Shown here: one piece after another, positions 49,701-58,632 of the stretch
Layout: each line of letters starts with the position of its first letter
Numbering within the stretch: position 1 is the stretch's first letter
Origin: Acidilobus sp. 7A
GTDB lineage: Archaea; Thermoproteota; Thermoprotei_A; Sulfolobales; Acidilobaceae
Length of the DNA: 64,000 bases
Direction of reading: 5' to 3'
NCBI RefSeq assembly: GCF_003431325.1
Contig: NZ_CP010515.1
Coordinates: forward strand, 124,001 to 188,000
Translations under genes and position numbers: made by a program
The notes under the pieces: model-generated
Seen by the model: only the letters and a program-made list of their open reading frames with translations
Databases searched by the model: none
What the model was told of the DNA's origin: nothing

Positions 49701-51574
49701 CCCTTCCCCTCCTGGACCACCTTAACTATGGCCTTGTATGGGCATATCTCGGCGCAGACGCCGCAGCCCGTGCAGAGGCTCGGGTCTATCCAGGCCTTCT
49801 TGTCGTCCTTCACTAATATGGCAGGACAGGAGAAGGCGTTGTAGCATATGCCGCAGGCCGTGCACTTGTCCTCAACTACCTGGTAGAGCGGCACCTGTAT
49901 CTTTTGCTTCCTCGCCTTCCTGACGGCTTCTAGTGCGCAGGCCCTCCTTGCTACAGCTACGGCCGGCCTCCTCTCGCTCACGACGTAGTCTATGGCGTCA
50001 GCGAGGGCGTTGGTTGCCCCCTCTATGTCGAACGGGTCAAAGGTGACTACCTTCTCGACGCCCACGCCCCTGGCTATGGCCTCTATGCTTATGACTGGGG
50101 CCTCGTCGCCCATTGCCGTGACCCCTGAGCCTGGGTCTGGCTGCTCGCCCGTCATAGCCGTTGTCCTGTTGTCGAGCACCAGGAGAAGCATTGGCGCCCT
50201 GTTGTAGATAGCGTTTACGAGGCCTGGTATGCCCGCGTGGAAGAACGTCGAGTCCCCTATTATCGCTATGGGCACCTGCTCCCTGGCAGCGCGGGCGAGG
50301 CCGTTGGCGGTCCCAATGCTGCCTCCCATCTCAATTATTATGTCCTGCTCCCTGAAGGGCTCGTAGAGGCCCAGGCTGTAGCAGCCTATGTCGCCGCTGT
50401 ATATTGCCTTGACGCGCCTTCTGTTGACCGCCCTCCTGAGGGCGTAGAAGGTCGCCCTGTGCGGGCACCCCGGGCAGAAGGTGGGGGGCCTCGGGGGCAC
50501 CTGGAGGTCAACGTTGTAGAGCTTCGACTCCTCGTAGGGGATACCCAGGAACCGCCTCACGGCCCTCCTCACGCGGTCAAGCGTCAGCTCCCCCACAAGG
50601 CCCACCAGGTCCTTGCCGTGGACCTCAAGCTGGAGCCTCTCCTCTGCCAGGGCCTGCTTGAGCTGGCCCTCCACGACGGGCTCGAGCTCCTCAACCACGA
50701 GGACCCTCCTGACGCCGCTCAGGGCGTCAAGCATAAAGCCCTTGGGGAAGGGGAGGGGCGCTGAAAGCTTCACCAGCTTAGCCTTTACGTCGCCCACCTC
50801 AGAGAGGACCTCCTTAACGTGCGAGTAGGCTATGCCGTCAGAAACTATTGCAACATCGCCGTCTCCCTCGACCCTGTTGAACTGCCCGAGGCCGTTGAAG
50901 GTCTTCCTTATGTCCTCCCACTTGGAGACCAGCTTCTCCCTCTGCTCCCTGGCAACCCCTGGCACCAGGGTTAGGCCCCTGGCCCTCTCGAACTTGCCCC
51001 CAGTCCTTGGCGGCCTCATGGAGCCAAGCACCACCGGCCCCCTGGCGTGCGACACCCTGGTTGTGCTGACCATAATGAATGGGTGGGAGAACTTCTCACT
51101 GAGGTCCAGGCCCAGCACCGTGAGGTCCTTCGCCTCCTGCGGGTCGCTCGGGGTGAGCACGGGCACGTATGATATGAGGCCGTAGTACCTGTCGTCCTGC
51201 TCGTTCTGGCTGCTCCACATGCTCGGGTCGTTGGCTACGAACACCAGCATGCCGCCCCTGACCCCCGTGTAAGCTATGCTCATCAGGGCATCTGCTGCAA
51301 CGTTAAGGCCGACGTGCTTCATCGTGGCCATGCTCCTGGCCCCAGCTAAGGAGGCGCCGTAGGCGGCCTCGACCGCCACCTTCTCGTTGGAGCTCCACTC
51401 GACGTAGATGCCGACCTCCTTGGCAACGTCTGCCAATGTCTCTATGACCTCAGTCGACGGCGTGCCCGGGTAGCCCGCGGCGAAGCCTCCGCCTGCCTCA
51501 AGGAACCCGCGGGCCACCGCCTCGTTGCCCATCAGCAAGGCCGTGCTCCCAGCTCTACCCAGCACGCGATACAA
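49679..51574 (-). CDS. iorA: Indolepyruvate ferredoxin oxidoreductase, alpha subunit
   Basis: A 631-residue subunit with the pyrimidine-binding N-domain (GYPGTPSTEVIETLA, WSSNEKVAVEAAYGAS), the TPP-binding region (CPGCPHRATFYALRR; GDSTFFHAGIPGLVNAIYN) and a C-terminal two-cluster ferredoxin domain (CTACGICYNAFSCP and CTGCGVCAEICP). The aryl-pyruvate specificity is inferred from the IorA architecture. TTG start at 51574, about 30 nt from a minus-strand TATA-like taatttaatt (51602-51611). GTG 51565 is an alternative. Confidence 0.93.
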   Translation of the reverse strand: MYRVLGRAGSTALLMGNEAVARGFLEAGGGFAAGYPGTPSTEVIETLADVAKEVGIYVEWSSNEKVAVEAAYGASLAGARSMATMKHVGLNVAADALMSIAYTGVRGGMLVFVANDPSMWSSQNEQDDRYYGLISYVPVLTPSDPQEAKDLTVLGLDLSEKFSHPFIMVSTTRVSHARGPVVLGSMRPPRTGGKFERARGLTLVPGVAREQREKLVSKWEDIRKTFNGLGQFNRVEGDGDVAIVSDGIAYSHVKEVLSEVGDVKAKLVKLSAPLPFPKGFMLDALSGVRRVLVVEELEPVVEGQLKQALAEERLQLEVHGKDLVGLVGELTLDRVRRAVRRFLGIPYEESKLYNVDLQVPPRPPTFCPGCPHRATFYALRRAVNRRRVKAIYSGDIGCYSLGLYEPFREQDIIIEMGGSIGTANGLARAAREQVPIAIIGDSTFFHAGIPGLVNAIYNRAPMLLLVLDNRTTAMTGEQPDPGSGVTAMGDEAPVISIEAIARGVGVEKVVTFDPFDIEGATNALADAIDYVVSERRPAVAVARRACALEAVRKARKQKIQVPLYQVVEDKCTACGICYNAFSCPAILVKDDKKAWIDPSLCTGCGVCAEICPYKAIVKVVQEGKGWGEVWM

Positions 51575-51615
51575 TAGCGGGTCCCAGCAACTAATGTCAG
51601 AGGGAATTAAATTAG

Positions 51616-52143
51616 ATGCGTACAGGCGAAATAGTTCTCTGTCCTACCTATTTAACAGCAAGGATACTTACCCGGGCAGAACATCTGACTAAAAGGGCTG
51701 AGGGCCTCCTAGTCCAGGGGCAAGGAGGAGTGTACCACTACGACGAGTGTGATGAGTTCAGGGAGTCCATGGAGAGGCTGTTTAAGGAGGTGCTTAGCCA
51801 AATAAAGCAGATGAGGTACGACTTCCTGGAGAGGGCGGTAGACATAGACTTGGTGAAGAGCATATACCTTGACAGGCCCCACGAGGTCGTGGTCATACCT
51901 GAGACCGAGAGGCGGGGCAGGAGGGCAGAGGTCGCGATATACATAGACCCAATGTCAGTCGCAGTCAGCGGCGAGAGGGGCGAGTGCAGGTACAACAGGG
52001 TGGCCGACCACAACAGGGTGAGCTACTACAACGGCCTCCTTGAGTACATAGAGGCGCTCTCCGAGAGGAGGGGGCTCCAGGCAAGGGCAGTTGGAAGGAG
52101 GACGAGGTCTGTGACCTCAATAGCTGTTGAGCAGATGAACTAG
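51616..52143 (+). CDS. Hypothetical protein, unrecognised
   Basis: A protein of up to 175 residues, basic and helical, with no motif I recognise. A TATA-like cctatttaac (51646-51655) lies inside the 5' part of the frame. The first 38 codons may therefore be untranslated and the real start nearer GTG 51730, which follows an AAGGAGG. The part after it (VYHYDECDEFRESMERLFKE onward) has normal codon style. It borders the relic-rich zone at 52.2-53.3 kb. Confidence 0.55.
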   Translation: MRTGEIVLCPTYLTARILTRAEHLTKRAEGLLVQGQGGVYHYDECDEFRESMERLFKEVLSQIKQMRYDFLERAVDIDLVKSIYLDRPHEVVVIPETERRGRRAEVAIYIDPMSVAVSGERGECRYNRVADHNRVSYYNGLLEYIEALSERRGLQARAVGRRTRSVTSIAVEQMN

Positions 52144-52194
52144 CGGGGCCCGCAGTCCTTATAGCTTCCTGGGCCAGCTGTCGCTGGGACCCCC

Positions 52195-52308
52195 TTGACG
52201 TTCTCAATAGTGGCGGCCGACCCTGAGAGGGGTGACGTGGGCGTAGCTGTGGCCTCCAAGTTCATAGCCGTGGGGGCCCGCGCCGCTGGGCCCGACGGCC
52301 GCCCGTGA
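52195..52308 (+). pseudogene. Truncated DUF1028 (Ntn-hydrolase-like) gene
   Basis: Starting at TTG 52195 the sequence reads [20 protein letters not shown] then KFIAVGA, the unmistakable N-terminus of DUF1028 proteins, which are normally above 200 residues. After about 29 residues the homology ends (RAAGPDGRP) and a stop follows at 52306. The start and a TATA-like element 30-40 nt upstream are intact, so this is a 3' truncation. Confidence 0.7.
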
Positions 52309-52347
52309 GCCCGCGCCGATAGCCCGTGGGGCGCGGGCGAGGCGGAG

Positions 52348-52400
52348 GTCCCTAGGCGCGACGAGCGATTATAAGCTGATGAGGATGAGCGCCTAGGGAC
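52348..52400. repeat. Perfect 12-bp inverted repeat, 29-nt loop
   Basis: The arms gtccctaggcgc (52348-52359) and gcgcctagggac (52389-52400) are exact complements with a 29-nt loop containing gcgattataagctgatga. It could be a structured RNA element, a transcription stop, or the scar of the event that cut off the DUF1028 gene. Confidence 0.7.
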
Positions 52401-52476
52401 AAACGGCACTGTCTACAGGTTCCTAGTAAGCAGCAGGCCTACAGGCCTGACCCGTTATGCGCAGGCCTTTTGTCGG

Positions 52477-52830
52477 TCAGCCCTTGGCCAGCAGCGACTC
52501 CAGGTATTCCTTCAGGGCGACCGCGTTGTTGTATGGCGACCTGGCCGCGTAGAGGAGGGTTATGGTCCTCCCGGACCTCAGCACCTCAAGCAGCTGGTCG
52601 ACGGCCCTGTTCCCCCTCAGCTCCTCGAAGTACCTACTCTTGAACTCGTCCCACCTAGAGGGGTCGTGGTTGAACCACCTCCTCAGCTCGTCGCTTGGCG
52701 CCGCGTCCCTCAGCCACAGGTCAACCTTAGCGCTCTCCCTGCTCAGGCCCCTGGGCCAGAGCCTGTCAACTAGGACCCTCAAACCGTCGTCCTCCGATGG
52801 GGGCTCGTAGACGCGCTTGACCTTTATCAA
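52477..52830 (-). CDS. DUF488 (YeaO-like) protein
   Basis: A protein of about 117 residues matching the DUF488 family: [23 protein letters not shown] (two blocks: [25 protein letters not shown]), [20 protein letters not shown], then [16 protein letters not shown]. Function unknown. The TTG at 52830 gives the family's usual length. A minus-strand TATA-like catataaagg (52863-52872) lies about 35 nt upstream and inside the longer frame that could start at 52971, ruling the longer version out. Confidence 0.82.
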   Translation of the reverse strand: MIKVKRVYEPPSEDDGLRVLVDRLWPRGLSRESAKVDLWLRDAAPSDELRRWFNHDPSRWDEFKSRYFEELRGNRAVDQLLEVLRSGRTITLLYAARSPYNNAVALKEYLESLLAKG

Positions 52831-52862
52831 CTGAAAGCCATCAAGTTGAGTTGAGGCGAGGA

Positions 52863-52872
52863 CCTTTATATG
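52863..52872 (-). promoter_or_regulatory. TATA box of the DUF488 gene
   Basis: Read on the minus strand as catataaagg, about 35 nt before TTG 52830. It decides between a 117- and a 164-residue product. Confidence 0.55.
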
Positions 52873-52977
52873 CCGGTCTCCATACGCCAGCCCTTTCAGC
52901 CATTGGGGAAGAGCCGTCGTTTTGCCGTGAAACCAAATGTCCTCAGCATGGGGCCTAGGGACGCCTAACACAGCGCA

Positions 52978-53297
52978 TTAATTCTTGTGATAGCATCGCC
53001 TAACAGGAGGTCCCCTAGTAATAGATGAGCTCATCCCGCCTAGGCCCCTTGGCTTAACTGGAAGTGTGAACAGGTAGTCCCTGTCTGACTTTATCAGAGC
53101 GAAGCCCTAGGCGCCGGCCACAGGTAGCGGACCAGCATGAGCGCTGCAAGCATGAAGGCCAGGTGCACCATCATGAACTCGGCAAAGCTCGGCTCCACAG
53201 CACGTCATGAGCAGGCGCTAGAGGCTGCAGGAAAGACGCCCGCCGCCAGCATGAGGCCAGCCGTGGGGTCTAGGAAGGCAAGGGCGTTGCCTGACAT
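52978..53297 (-). pseudogene. Relic of an ABC-2-type permease
   Basis: The segment lies just downstream of the ABC ATPase gene on the same strand. It opens with ATG (53297) and MSGNALAFLDPTAGLMLAAG. An in-frame stop follows, then a hydrophobic stretch (FMMVHLAFMLAALMLVRYLW), another stop, and in a shifted frame IKSDRDYLFTLPVK (K to P at 53059-53091). The eleven residues KSDRDYLFTLP are identical to those in the intact permease at 54358-54390. This is therefore the decayed membrane partner of the ATPase. Confidence 0.75.
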
Positions 53298-53315
53298 TAG
53301 CCTTTATTGACAAAC

Positions 53316-54047
53316 TTAAGTGGCCTGAGGAGGCTGGGCACTCCTCATCATCCTCGCCACCACGCTCTCTATGGGCTCCTCCTCGTTTGCCATTTTCCTA
53401 AGGTCGTCGAAGGTTCCCTGCCATATGAGCCTCCCATTTGAGATCATAAGTATGTGATCCGTGAGCCTGCCGGCGACGCTCATTATGTGGGTTGACACAA
53501 GGAACGTGGAGCTCATCTTGGAGAGCAGCGCTATAACCTCCTCCTGGGTCGGTATGTCAAGGTAGTTGAGGGGCTCGTCGAGCAGCACCACCTTAGGCTC
53601 ATGTATTATTGCGAGGGCCAGGGCGAGCTTCTGCGCGTTACCCCTTGAGAGCGCTGAGACCCTGTAGTTCTCGTACTTCCTGAGGCCCAGGAGGTCCATC
53701 ATCTTCTCGGCCCTGTCCCTGGGGTCGTCGAGGCCCCTCAGGGCGGCTATGTACTCCAGGTTCTCCCTCACCGTTAGTGCAAGGTAAGGGGTCGCGTCCT
53801 CAGGCAGGTAGCCGAGGTACCTCTTAACCTCGTAGTCCTCTGCGGGGTCCCTGCCAAGTATCCTTACAGTACCACCGTCAGGCTTCATCAAGCCAGCTAA
53901 GAGCCTCAGCGTTGTGGTCTTCCCAGCGCCGTTGGGGCCCAGGAGCGCGTACCTGCCGCCCTCGGGCACGTCAAAGGAAAGGCCCCTCAGGGCGGGCGAC
54001 GTGCCGTAGAACTTGACGACGCTGTTGACCTCTATAGCGTTGGCCAA
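53316..54047 (-). CDS. ABC transporter ATP-binding protein
   Basis: A 243-residue ABC ATPase. Walker A GPNGAGKT (K43), the Q-loop region [12 protein letters not shown], signature LSRGNAQKL (a variant of LSGGQ), Walker [13 protein letters not shown] and the switch histidine STHI are present. It resembles ATPases of ABC-2-type exporters. Its own downstream permease is a relic, but an intact homologous permease lies divergently 73 nt away, and the two probably form the working transporter. TTG start at 54047. Confidence 0.9.
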   Translation of the reverse strand: MANAIEVNSVVKFYGTSPALRGLSFDVPEGGRYALLGPNGAGKTTTLRLLAGLMKPDGGTVRILGRDPAEDYEVKRYLGYLPEDATPYLALTVRENLEYIAALRGLDDPRDRAEKMMDLLGLRKYENYRVSALSRGNAQKLALALAIIHEPKVVLLDEPLNYLDIPTQEEVIALLSKMSSTFLVSTHIMSVAGRLTDHILMISNGRLIWQGTFDDLRKMANEEEPIESVVARMMRSAQPPQAT

Positions 54048-54068
54048 GCACAGTCCCTTCTCAAGACG

Positions 54069-54100
54069 GTACCTATATTGTTTATAAGCCTTTAATTCTT
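54069..54100. promoter_or_regulatory. Divergent promoter of the ABC genes
   Basis: The AT-rich gap contains tatattgtttataag (about 54074-54088) and tttaattctta (54090-54100), giving TATA-like boxes for both the ATPase (minus) and the permease (plus). Confidence 0.45.
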
Positions 54101-54120
54101 AACGTAGTCTAAACTGCCTG

Positions 54121-55620
54121 GTGCCGCGTTTGCCCACAGCTAAGCTCATACTGTTCGTAATAAAGACAAGGCTGAGCAGACCCCTCCTGATGTTCACTCT
54201 CTTCATAGTGGCCTATGGGCTAGCCAGCGGCGCCTTCCTCTACACTCACCATGTGGCGCTGCCAGCCAGCGAGGTCAGGAGTGAGAGGGCTATGGCTGTC
54301 ATATACTCTGCCATAGTAGTCTTCCTGAGCTCATTTATGGGAGGCATCACCGTCCTTAAGTCCGACAGGGACTACCTCTTCACGCTACCCATAAGTAGGC
54401 TTGAGCTCGCCTCCTCCCTCTACGTGGGCCAGCTCACGCTGAGCGGCCTCCTAGTTGTTGCGTGGCTCGGCTGGTACCTGCCCTTCATAGAGGTGCCCCT
54501 AGCTTACGCGGTCCCAGACCTAGTGCTCTTCGTCCTTCTGATAACGTCGCTCTCAGCGTCTATAGCTGAGCTACCCATGAGGCAGAGGTCCCTGGCCGCC
54601 CTGGCGGTCGCAGCCTGGAGCGCCTCAGGCATATGGAACCCCGTTAGCCCCTCGGGCTTCCTCCACGGCTACTACCTGCCGGGCACCCTCACCCTTGCAG
54701 CCCTATCGCTGGGCCTCACCGCCTACGTCACGAGGAGGCTCGGCAACGCCCCGCTCCTCCTTGGCGGCGGCCCTTCGACAACGCCTACCTCAAGGCCCGA
54801 GGGCGGGGGCCTGCTGTCCTTCTCGGGCGTCAGGGGGCTCAGCGCGGTCAGGAGGATGAAGCTAAACACAATAATATTGGCCGGCAGGGTCGGCGGCTTT
54901 GGGGCCGCGGGCTCAAGGTACGTGAGCAGGAGGATGACTGTGAGGAGCTTCGTGGGCTACCTCACAATAGTGGCCGCCGCCCTACTGGCCATCTCGATAG
55001 CCCTCCAGGTCGAGGGGCTGCTGCCTGCTAACTATCAGCCTCAGCTTAGGGCATCTAACAGCGGAGCGTTGGGGGCGCTGCCGTTCTTCCTGGTTTACCT
55101 GCCGGCCCTTGTTCTTGAGACTCTGTTGATGGGCGTCAGCTCCATGGACGTCATAAACGAGAGGCCCTGGCTCTCCTTCACTTCAGTCAGCCCAGGGGCC
55201 TACCTCAGGGCGAGCGCCGTGAGCTGGGCCGTGGTGGCGCTGCTCTCAGCGCTGCCCTTCTCAGCCGCCTACGCAACCATGTACCTTCTGCTCGGCATGA
55301 GACTGGCCCTTAACATAGTTCCCCAGCTTCTGCTCAGCGCGCCTTCCTTCGCTGTGCTCTCCTACTTCGCCTCGGCCTACGTAGTGATGGCCCCTCAGCT
55401 GAGGTTTGAGGGCTTTACGTCAGGCCAGGCCAACCTGAGGGGCCTCGTGCTCTCGCTAATGATTATGGTGTTGATATTCCTGCTTCTGGTCTCCATGTAC
55501 TCACTTGCCTTCAGCCTCTACGCGGCGGTGGCCTCCCTCATAGCAACGGTGCCGCTAATTTCGTTCAGCGGCCCGTGGGGCTCAGCCTCGAGGCGGCTAG
55601 TTGAGAAGGGCTACGTGTGA
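54121..55620 (+). CDS. ABC-2-type permease-like membrane protein
   Basis: A 499-residue protein with about 12 membrane helices in two sets, separated by a basic loop near residues 215-280. The segment GGITVLKSDRDYLFTLPIS near residue 75 is typical of bacterial and archaeal ABC exporter permeases with the LP-S elbow after helix 2. It is divergent from the ATPase and is the likely membrane partner. GTG start at 54121. Substrate unknown. Confidence 0.78.
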   Translation: MPRLPTAKLILFVIKTRLSRPLLMFTLFIVAYGLASGAFLYTHHVALPASEVRSERAMAVIYSAIVVFLSSFMGGITVLKSDRDYLFTLPISRLELASSLYVGQLTLSGLLVVAWLGWYLPFIEVPLAYAVPDLVLFVLLITSLSASIAELPMRQRSLAALAVAAWSASGIWNPVSPSGFLHGYYLPGTLTLAALSLGLTAYVTRRLGNAPLLLGGGPSTTPTSRPEGGGLLSFSGVRGLSAVRRMKLNTIILAGRVGGFGAAGSRYVSRRMTVRSFVGYLTIVAAALLAISIALQVEGLLPANYQPQLRASNSGALGALPFFLVYLPALVLETLLMGVSSMDVINERPWLSFTSVSPGAYLRASAVSWAVVALLSALPFSAAYATMYLLLGMRLALNIVPQLLLSAPSFAVLSYFASAYVVMAPQLRFEGFTSGQANLRGLVLSLMIMVLIFLLLVSMYSLAFSLYAAVASLIATVPLISFSGPWGSASRRLVEKGYV

Positions 55621-55640
55621 AGGCCGGCCACGCCAGCGAT

Positions 55641-58346
55641 TTAAGGCTCCGCCTGGGCCCCGTCAGCCTGCTGGGCACCCTTAGCGGGCAGGCCCTCGGC
55701 GGCGCCGGCTGCAACGATTACCTTACCCTTGGACTTAAGGTACTCCATTATCTTATCGTGGAGGTAAGCTATGATCTTCTGCCTGTCCTCCATGAGTATC
55801 ACGTCGCTGTACTCCTTCACGAAGACGTTGTGAGCGAACGGCGACGGGTAGGGCAGCGGGCCCCTGACCCAGACCTTTATGTCGCCAGACTCTATCAAGC
55901 TGAGAACCCTCTGGGCAGCCTGGAGGTCCATGTAGTCCTCAAGTATCTCCCTGTACGTCTCCCTTATGACAGGGCTCTGTGGCATCTCCTCCATCATCAC
56001 CTCGAGCAGCTTCTGGGCGCTGAGCTGCATCCTCTCAGGGCTCCTCTCGTAGCCCCTGTACCTCCTCAGTATCATGAAGCTCCTCTGGGCGACGTGCCTG
56101 AACCTCCTCCTCATCATCTCAGTCCTTGAGACGGCCCTCTCAAGGATTGACCTTATGTTTGAGCTCGTGACGGACCTCAGCAGGTGATTTACGAGGTCCT
56201 CGTCAGGCTGCCTGCCCTCGTAGGTGAGCATGAATGCGTTATCCGTCACCGAGACCTTGACGGGCACGTTGAGGTGGTCTGAGAGGACAGCGCCGTAGGC
56301 CCTTGATAGGGCGTCATTCGTCCTCCTGCCAAAGAGCGCGTGGAACGTTATGTTCCAGCTGCCGTCGTCGCCCTGGAAGTACTCTATGAGCACGTTCCTC
56401 CTGCCCGGCACTACGCCCGTGTAGGCCAGCTGCTCCCACATGTACTGTATGATCTCCTCGGCCGCGTGGGGCTCAAGCCTGTACTCCTGCGTCAGGACCC
56501 TCCTCGCCTCGTCTATCATGCCCTGCCCTATGAGCTGCCCTATCCTCTCCCTGAACTCTCCAACCAGGAGGGCGCTGTCGAAGGCCAGGGGCAGCATCTC
56601 GCTGAACCAGCTCGGCACTGTGGGCCTCTCGTGCTCAGCAGGCTCCACGAAGACCTTCATGCCATCGGCCTTGAGGAACCTGTAGGTCTTGCCGCCAAGC
56701 ACAAATATGTCGCCAGGCTCCAGTATTTCAACGAACTCCTCCTCGAGGTTCCCTATGCTCCTGCCCCTTGATATCACCTTTATCTTGGCCTCGTCCGGTA
56801 TGGTGCCCGCGTTGAGCTGGTATATCATCCTGGCGCTCCTCTTTCTGCCGAACTCGCCCAGCTCCTCGTCAAGCCTTATCTTCGAGTAGACCCTCTCGTC
56901 CTCAAGTGGTGAGCCGCCGAGGAAGCGTAGCACGTTCATGTAGTCCTCCCAGCTGAGGTCGTGGAACGGGTAGGCCCTCCTGATGACCTTGTAGGCCTCA
57001 TCTATCCTCCAGACCCTCTCTATTGACATCCCTATTATGTGCTGCGCCAGGACGTCGAGCGGGTTCCTGGGTATCCTGACGTTGTCTATCTTCCTCTCCA
57101 TGGCGGCCTTTGCAAGCACCGTTGACTCCACAAGGTCGTCCCTATTGACCGCTACCATGATACCTCTGCTCACCTGTGTCACATGGTGCCCTGCCCTGCC
57201 GACCCTCTGCAGGAGCCTACTGACGCTCTTCGGGCTGCTCAGGAGGACCACGAGGTCTATGTAGCCTATGTCTATGCCGAGCTCAAGGCTCGTGCTCGAG
57301 ACGACTACCTTGAGCTCCCCCCTCTTAAGCCTCTCCTCAACGTTAAGCCTTACCTCCCTCGAGAGGCTGCTGTGGTGCGCCTCCACCTCGTCCATGTCGA
57401 CGTAGCCCTTGGACTTCATGATCTTCTTCAGCTTGAAGACCACCCTCTCCGTGGCGCTCCTGGTGTTGGTGAAGACGAGCGTTGTCCTCGCGGCCCTCGT
57501 GAGCTCAGCGACCGTGTTATATATCTCCTCGTTTATTTTGTCTGGGTCGCCGTGTATCAGGTCGACCTTGGGCGTCACAACCCTTATATCGAAGGGCTTC
57601 GCGAACCTCGCATCAACAATCTCAACGGGCCTCGGGGTTCCGTCGTCGTTAAACCCTCCAAGGAAGAGGGCGACCTCCTCGAGCGGCGATATCGTTGCTG
57701 AGAGCCCTATCCTCTGCAGCCCCCTGCCCCCGTGCTCCTTGATGAGCTCCTCGAGCCTCTCAAGGGTAAGCACCAGGTGGGAGCCCCTCTTGTTTGACGC
57801 CATCTCGTGGATCTCGTCAACTATGACCCACCTGGCCGTCGCTAGCCTCTCCCTGAACTTGGGCGCCACGAGGCTTATCGCGAGGCTCTCGGGCGTCGTT
57901 ATAAGTATGTGCGGGGGCCTTCTGAGCATCCTGGCCTTCTCGTTGGCGGGCGTGTCGCTCGTCCTTGTGCCGACCCTGACCTCAGGCGGCTGGAGGCCCA
58001 TCTGCTTGGCCTTCTCCTGGATCTCAGCGAGGGGCTGCACAAGGTTCCTGTACATGTCGTTATCGAGGGCCCTCAGGGGGCTGACGTAAATCGCGTATAT
58101 CTTGTCCTCGAGCTCCCCCCTCTCGCCCATGGAGAGGAGGTCATCAAGTATTGCTAGGAAGGCCGCGAGGGTCTTCCCAGTTCCTGTGGGGCTTGATATG
58201 AGGACGTTCCTCCCCTGCTTTATGAGGGGTATCGCCCCTCTCTGGGGGTCAGTGAAGGAGCCGTACTTCTCCTTAAACCAGGCCGACACGTATGGCCTCA
58301 GCATCGAGAGTATAGCCTCGTCGTCCAGTTCTGCCGTCACCCTCAC
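55641..58346 (-). CDS. lhr: Lhr-family ATP-dependent helicase
   Basis: A 901-residue large helicase-related protein (Lhr core; Hel112-like in Sulfolobales). Motif I SSPTGTGKT (K58), Ia VSPLRALDND, II VDEIHEM, III LSATISP, IV FTNTRSATERV, the HHSSLSREVR loop, V SSTSLELGIDIG and VI RLLQRVGRAGHH are followed by a winged-helix and the Lhr-specific C-terminal domains (FVLGGKTYRFLKADG, HALFGRRTNDALSRAYG). It unwinds and anneals DNA/RNA hybrids in repair. ATG start. A minus-strand TATA-like cctataac lies about 55 nt upstream. Confidence 0.93.
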   Translation of the reverse strand: MRVTAELDDEAILSMLRPYVSAWFKEKYGSFTDPQRGAIPLIKQGRNVLISSPTGTGKTLAAFLAILDDLLSMGERGELEDKIYAIYVSPLRALDNDMYRNLVQPLAEIQEKAKQMGLQPPEVRVGTRTSDTPANEKARMLRRPPHILITTPESLAISLVAPKFRERLATARWVIVDEIHEMASNKRGSHLVLTLERLEELIKEHGGRGLQRIGLSATISPLEEVALFLGGFNDDGTPRPVEIVDARFAKPFDIRVVTPKVDLIHGDPDKINEEIYNTVAELTRAARTTLVFTNTRSATERVVFKLKKIMKSKGYVDMDEVEAHHSSLSREVRLNVEERLKRGELKVVVSSTSLELGIDIGYIDLVVLLSSPKSVSRLLQRVGRAGHHVTQVSRGIMVAVNRDDLVESTVLAKAAMERKIDNVRIPRNPLDVLAQHIIGMSIERVWRIDEAYKVIRRAYPFHDLSWEDYMNVLRFLGGSPLEDERVYSKIRLDEELGEFGRKRSARMIYQLNAGTIPDEAKIKVISRGRSIGNLEEEFVEILEPGDIFVLGGKTYRFLKADGMKVFVEPAEHERPTVPSWFSEMLPLAFDSALLVGEFRERIGQLIGQGMIDEARRVLTQEYRLEPHAAEEIIQYMWEQLAYTGVVPGRRNVLIEYFQGDDGSWNITFHALFGRRTNDALSRAYGAVLSDHLNVPVKVSVTDNAFMLTYEGRQPDEDLVNHLLRSVTSSNIRSILERAVSRTEMMRRRFRHVAQRSFMILRRYRGYERSPERMQLSAQKLLEVMMEEMPQSPVIRETYREILEDYMDLQAAQRVLSLIESGDIKVWVRGPLPYPSPFAHNVFVKEYSDVILMEDRQKIIAYLHDKIMEYLKSKGKVIVAAGAAEGLPAKGAQQADGAQAEP

Positions 58347-58632
58347 GGCCCTGGAGCCGGCCTAAGGCCCGTAGGCTAGCCTAGTAGGCGCAGGGGGTTA
58401 TAGGGGACTGCCCTTACGACCTGCCACAAAAAAGCTATTACGTGGCGTGTTTACCCGTGGCGTTCCTTTCCTTGCTTTTAACCTAGTTCCGCCGCGGGCA
58501 CCCCTCTTAAGGGATCACACGTGGTCACCCTTAAGTCACTGGGGCTTGTCGAGGGAAACGCCGCTACCCTCCCATCCACCTTTTATCACCCCCACACTCG
58601 TGAGCAGCGCCCGTCATCAGGTGGGGTCGCCA
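58347..58632. other. Gene-poor stretch with a large dyad
   Basis: No credible gene is seen. An A6 run at 58423-58428 reads as T6 on the minus strand, and a long imperfect palindrome lies at 58506-58535. A TATA-like cctataac near 58398-58406 (minus strand) may serve lhr. Confidence 0.45.
58506..58535. promoter_or_regulatory. 30-bp dyad: 8-bp arms and cacgtg core
   Basis: Arms cttaaggg (58506-58513) and cccttaag (58528-58535) are exact complements, and the centre cacgtg (58518-58523) is itself a palindrome at the same axis. Four-base spacers on each side do not pair. Overall 20 or more of 30 positions are symmetric, as expected for a homodimer or tetramer binding site. Confidence 0.55.

Larger units (their letters stand above)
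52144..52476. other. Relic-rich gap
   Basis: No intact gene is visible. The gap holds a TATA-like ccttatagc (about 52157-52165), a truncated DUF1028 gene, a GC-extreme block (about 52270-52345) and a perfect 12-bp inverted repeat. An open stretch after 52374 reads NGTVYRFLVSSRPTGLTRY without a start. Confidence 0.5.

Noticed and set aside
52144-52476. Possible RNase P RNA or SRP RNA
   Set aside because: GC-rich and hairpin-forming, but I could not find the conserved RNase P core or the SRP helix 8 sequence, and part of it is a DUF1028 coding remnant.
52831-52971. N-terminal extension of the DUF488 protein (47 extra residues)
   Set aside because: The promoter TATA box lies within it and DUF488 homology begins only after 52830.
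57183-58089. Plus-strand frames of 172 and 226 codons within lhr
   Set aside because: They lie antisense to helicase motifs I-VI and have no independent signals.
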